Assembly: GCF_025144665.1 (NCBI RefSeq)
Contig: NZ_CP102294.1
Coordinates: 2,604,001 to 2,668,000, forward strand
DNA length: 64,000 nt
DNA from: Alistipes ihumii AP11
GTDB lineage: Bacteria; Bacteroidota; Bacteroidia; Bacteroidales; Rikenellaceae
Direction: 5' to 3'
Positions 62,658-64,000 of this stretch are shown here, one piece after another. Positions within the stretch are counted from its first letter, which is position 1. Each line of letters begins with the position of its first letter. Below the pieces are notes generated by a model. That model was not told the DNA's origin. It did not search any database and saw nothing but the letters and a program-made list of their open reading frames with translations. Position numbers and translations under genes: made by a program.

Positions 62658-62853
62658 CCGCTCGTGCGGCTTCGGAGATTCCCCGTTGCGGATTTTCCCG
62701 CGGATCGTGCGTTCGGCGTCGAAATCTATAGCATGGCCGTACGGCATGCTCGGCGCGGATACCGAAGGAGAGATGTGTAGGGGGTGAACCCGATGCAACG
62801 TTCTTGCATCCGATTCGGAGGCGTTTGTATTATGTTTCAGTGAACCCAAAATT

Positions 62854-64000
62854 ATGAAAACGACATTTCGGGCCCTTTTGGCGGCTTCCCTCTGTCTGTT
62901 GACAGGCTGCAATGTCTCGACGAATGGCGGCGACGTTTATTTGAGCGACTTTCTCGATTCTGCATCGGCCGAAAGCGATGCTGTTCCGGCGATACGGGCG
63001 GCAGTGGCATACTGTGCGAAGACCGGTGCGTCCCGTCTCGTATTGCCGGGCGGCGAACTGAGGTTGCGTCCGGACCGGGCCGAAGAAAAATATCAGTTCA
63101 TAAGCAACAACGACGAGAGTCTGAAACGGATCGCCTTCGATCTGGAAGGCATGCGGGATTTTACGATCGAAGGAGCCGGCACGAAGCTTCTCTTCTCCGG
63201 CTTTATCTCGCCGTTTAACTTGGAACGATGCCGCAATGTGACGATCCGCGACCTTTCGATCGATTATACCCGAACGTTCCACTCCGAAGGTATCGTTCGG
63301 GCGGCGGGTCCCGGATGGCTGGATGTGGAGTTTCCCGGAGAGTACGTTTGTGACTTGTCGGACGGATGCCTGCGCTTTCTCGACGACGAAGGTACGGTAT
63401 ATCCGTTTTCCAGTTTGCTGGAATTCGATGCCGTGAAGAGAGAACCGGCTTTTCATGTGGACGATTATTGGCTCGCGAAGCATACGATCGTAGCCCGGCA
63501 GCAACCCGGCGGACTGGTTCGGATATTTCGGGACGATCTGAAAGCCGGCATCGGCAACGTCATGGTCTTCGGCGCGGCCCGACGCCTTAATCCCGGATTT
63601 ACGATTTCCGATTCGGAGGGCATCGCGATCCGCGACGTAAACCTTTACCATTGCGGGGGCATGGGGGTAATCGCGCAGCGTAGCCGCGATATCGAACTTC
63701 ATCGGCTCCGTGTCGTTCCTGCTCCCGGGAAAGGGCGCGTGATCAGCATTACGGCCGACGCTACTCATTTTGTCAATTGCGGCGGGTATATTCGTCTGCT
63801 CGATTGTACGTTCGAGAATCAGAAAGACGATGCTACGAATATTCATGGCTTGTATATGCCTGTCGACAGCATTACGGCTCCGGACAGAGCGCTGTTGCGT
63901 TGGGGACATGCAGGGCAGTATGGCGTGGATTTTCTCGTTCCGGGAATGCGTGTCGAGGTAGTCGATAACATGAATCTCGAGACTTATGCGCATCTTACGG
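62854..64000 (+). CDS. GH110 alpha-1,3-galactosidase lipoprotein (partial, runs off the window)
   Basis: 382 codons are visible and the frame is still open at the window end. A lipoprotein signal ends LLTGC (Cys19). The rest is a right-handed beta-helix with the pattern of GH110 enzymes of gut Bacteroides: GDVYLSDFLDSASAESDAVPA split over the start of the domain, NVTIRDLSIDYTRTFHSEG, SLLEFDAVKREPAF, DATHFVNCGGYIRLLDCTF and ENQKDDATNIHG. Asp302 and the pair Asp325/Asp326 are candidate catalytic acids; their 23-residue spacing agrees with what I recall for this family. The enzyme removes terminal alpha-1,3-galactose, as in blood-group B or linear alpha-Gal glycans. Confidence 0.88.
   Translation, partial: MKTTFRALLAASLCLLTGCNVSTNGGDVYLSDFLDSASAESDAVPAIRAAVAYCAKTGASRLVLPGGELRLRPDRAEEKYQFISNNDESLKRIAFDLEGMRDFTIEGAGTKLLFSGFISPFNLERCRNVTIRDLSIDYTRTFHSEGIVRAAGPGWLDVEFPGEYVCDLSDGCLRFLDDEGTVYPFSSLLEFDAVKREPAFHVDDYWLAKHTIVARQQPGGLVRIFRDDLKAGIGNVMVFGAARRLNPGFTISDSEGIAIRDVNLYHCGGMGVIAQRSRDIELHRLRVVPAPGKGRVISITADATHFVNCGGYIRLLDCTFENQKDDATNIHGLYMPVDSITAPDRALLRWGHAGQYGVDFLVPGMRVEVVDNMNLETYAHLT

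Noticed and set aside
62792-62810. Possible known riboswitch near the GH110 start codon
   Set aside because: The short GATGCAA/TTGCATC stem does not match the conserved core of TPP, cobalamin, SAM or other aptamers I know.

Overview
The window reads as a chromosomal segment of a GC-rich member of the order Bacteroidales, most like Alistipes/Rikenellaceae. The placement is inferred from Bacteroidetes gene orders (exbB-exbD-exbD-tonB followed by a PstS-like lipoprotein and a TPR protein; a nuo operon with fused nuoCD and no nuoEFG), from many SPII lipoproteins, and from promoters of the Bacteroides type (TTG or TTTG, 19-20 bp, TAnnTTTG). No rRNA, CRISPR array, prophage or insertion sequence was seen. 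There is one tRNA gene, tRNA-Arg(CCT).

Region by region. 0.05-6.4 kb: a TonB energy-transduction locus (exbB, two exbD, tonB) followed by a small membrane protein, a PstS-like lipoprotein and a periplasmic TPR protein, closed by a strong terminator. 6.9-17.0 kb: nuoA-B-CD-H-I-J-K-L-M-N, a respiratory complex I without the NADH-input subunits. 17.3-21.2 kb: a cobalamin riboswitch ahead of a btuF-btuC-btuD-type vitamin B12 ABC transporter. 21.5-23.7 kb: two small stress-type proteins, a lipoprotein, a GATTG pentanucleotide tandem repeat and the tRNA. 23.8-29.7 kb (minus strand): yceD-rpmF-plsX-fabH (start of fatty acid and phospholipid synthesis), then lptB-aroA-aroC. 29.8-41.8 kb: recQ, rsmA, a GH78 rhamnosidase, an Ig-like lipoprotein, an OPT peptide transporter, peptidase T and an Rrf2 regulator. 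42.2-49.2 kb: a peptidoglycan-salvage island. A sodium:solute symporter, a DUF5009/NagX-type membrane protein, a BadF-type amino-sugar kinase and MurQ form a + strand operon whose three junctions are all 4-nt ATGA overlaps. It faces a minus-strand NlpC/P60 endopeptidase plus dipeptide epimerase operon. 49.5-53.0 kb: a YtxH/holin-like membrane cluster, a PanE-type reductase, and the divergent purine-salvage pair guaD/xpt. 53.0-64.0 kb: accessory material, with lipoproteins, an NhaC antiporter, an internally deleted hexapeptide acetyltransferase, a large FtsX/MacB-type permease, an S41 peptidase, and the 5' part of a GH110 alpha-galactosidase that runs off the window edge behind a long structured leader.

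How the parts work together. Housekeeping envelope functions (TonB energisation, complex I, LPS export, lipid initiation) sit beside glycan-scavenging genes (GH78, GH110, MurNAc and murein-peptide recycling), which fits a gut saccharolytic anaerobe. The most interesting leads are the MurNAc/murein-peptide salvage island with its DUF5009 protein, the PstS-like and TPR partners of the TonB locus, the possible second, nearly leaderless promoter of the B12 transporter downstream of its riboswitch, and the structured leader of the GH110 gene.
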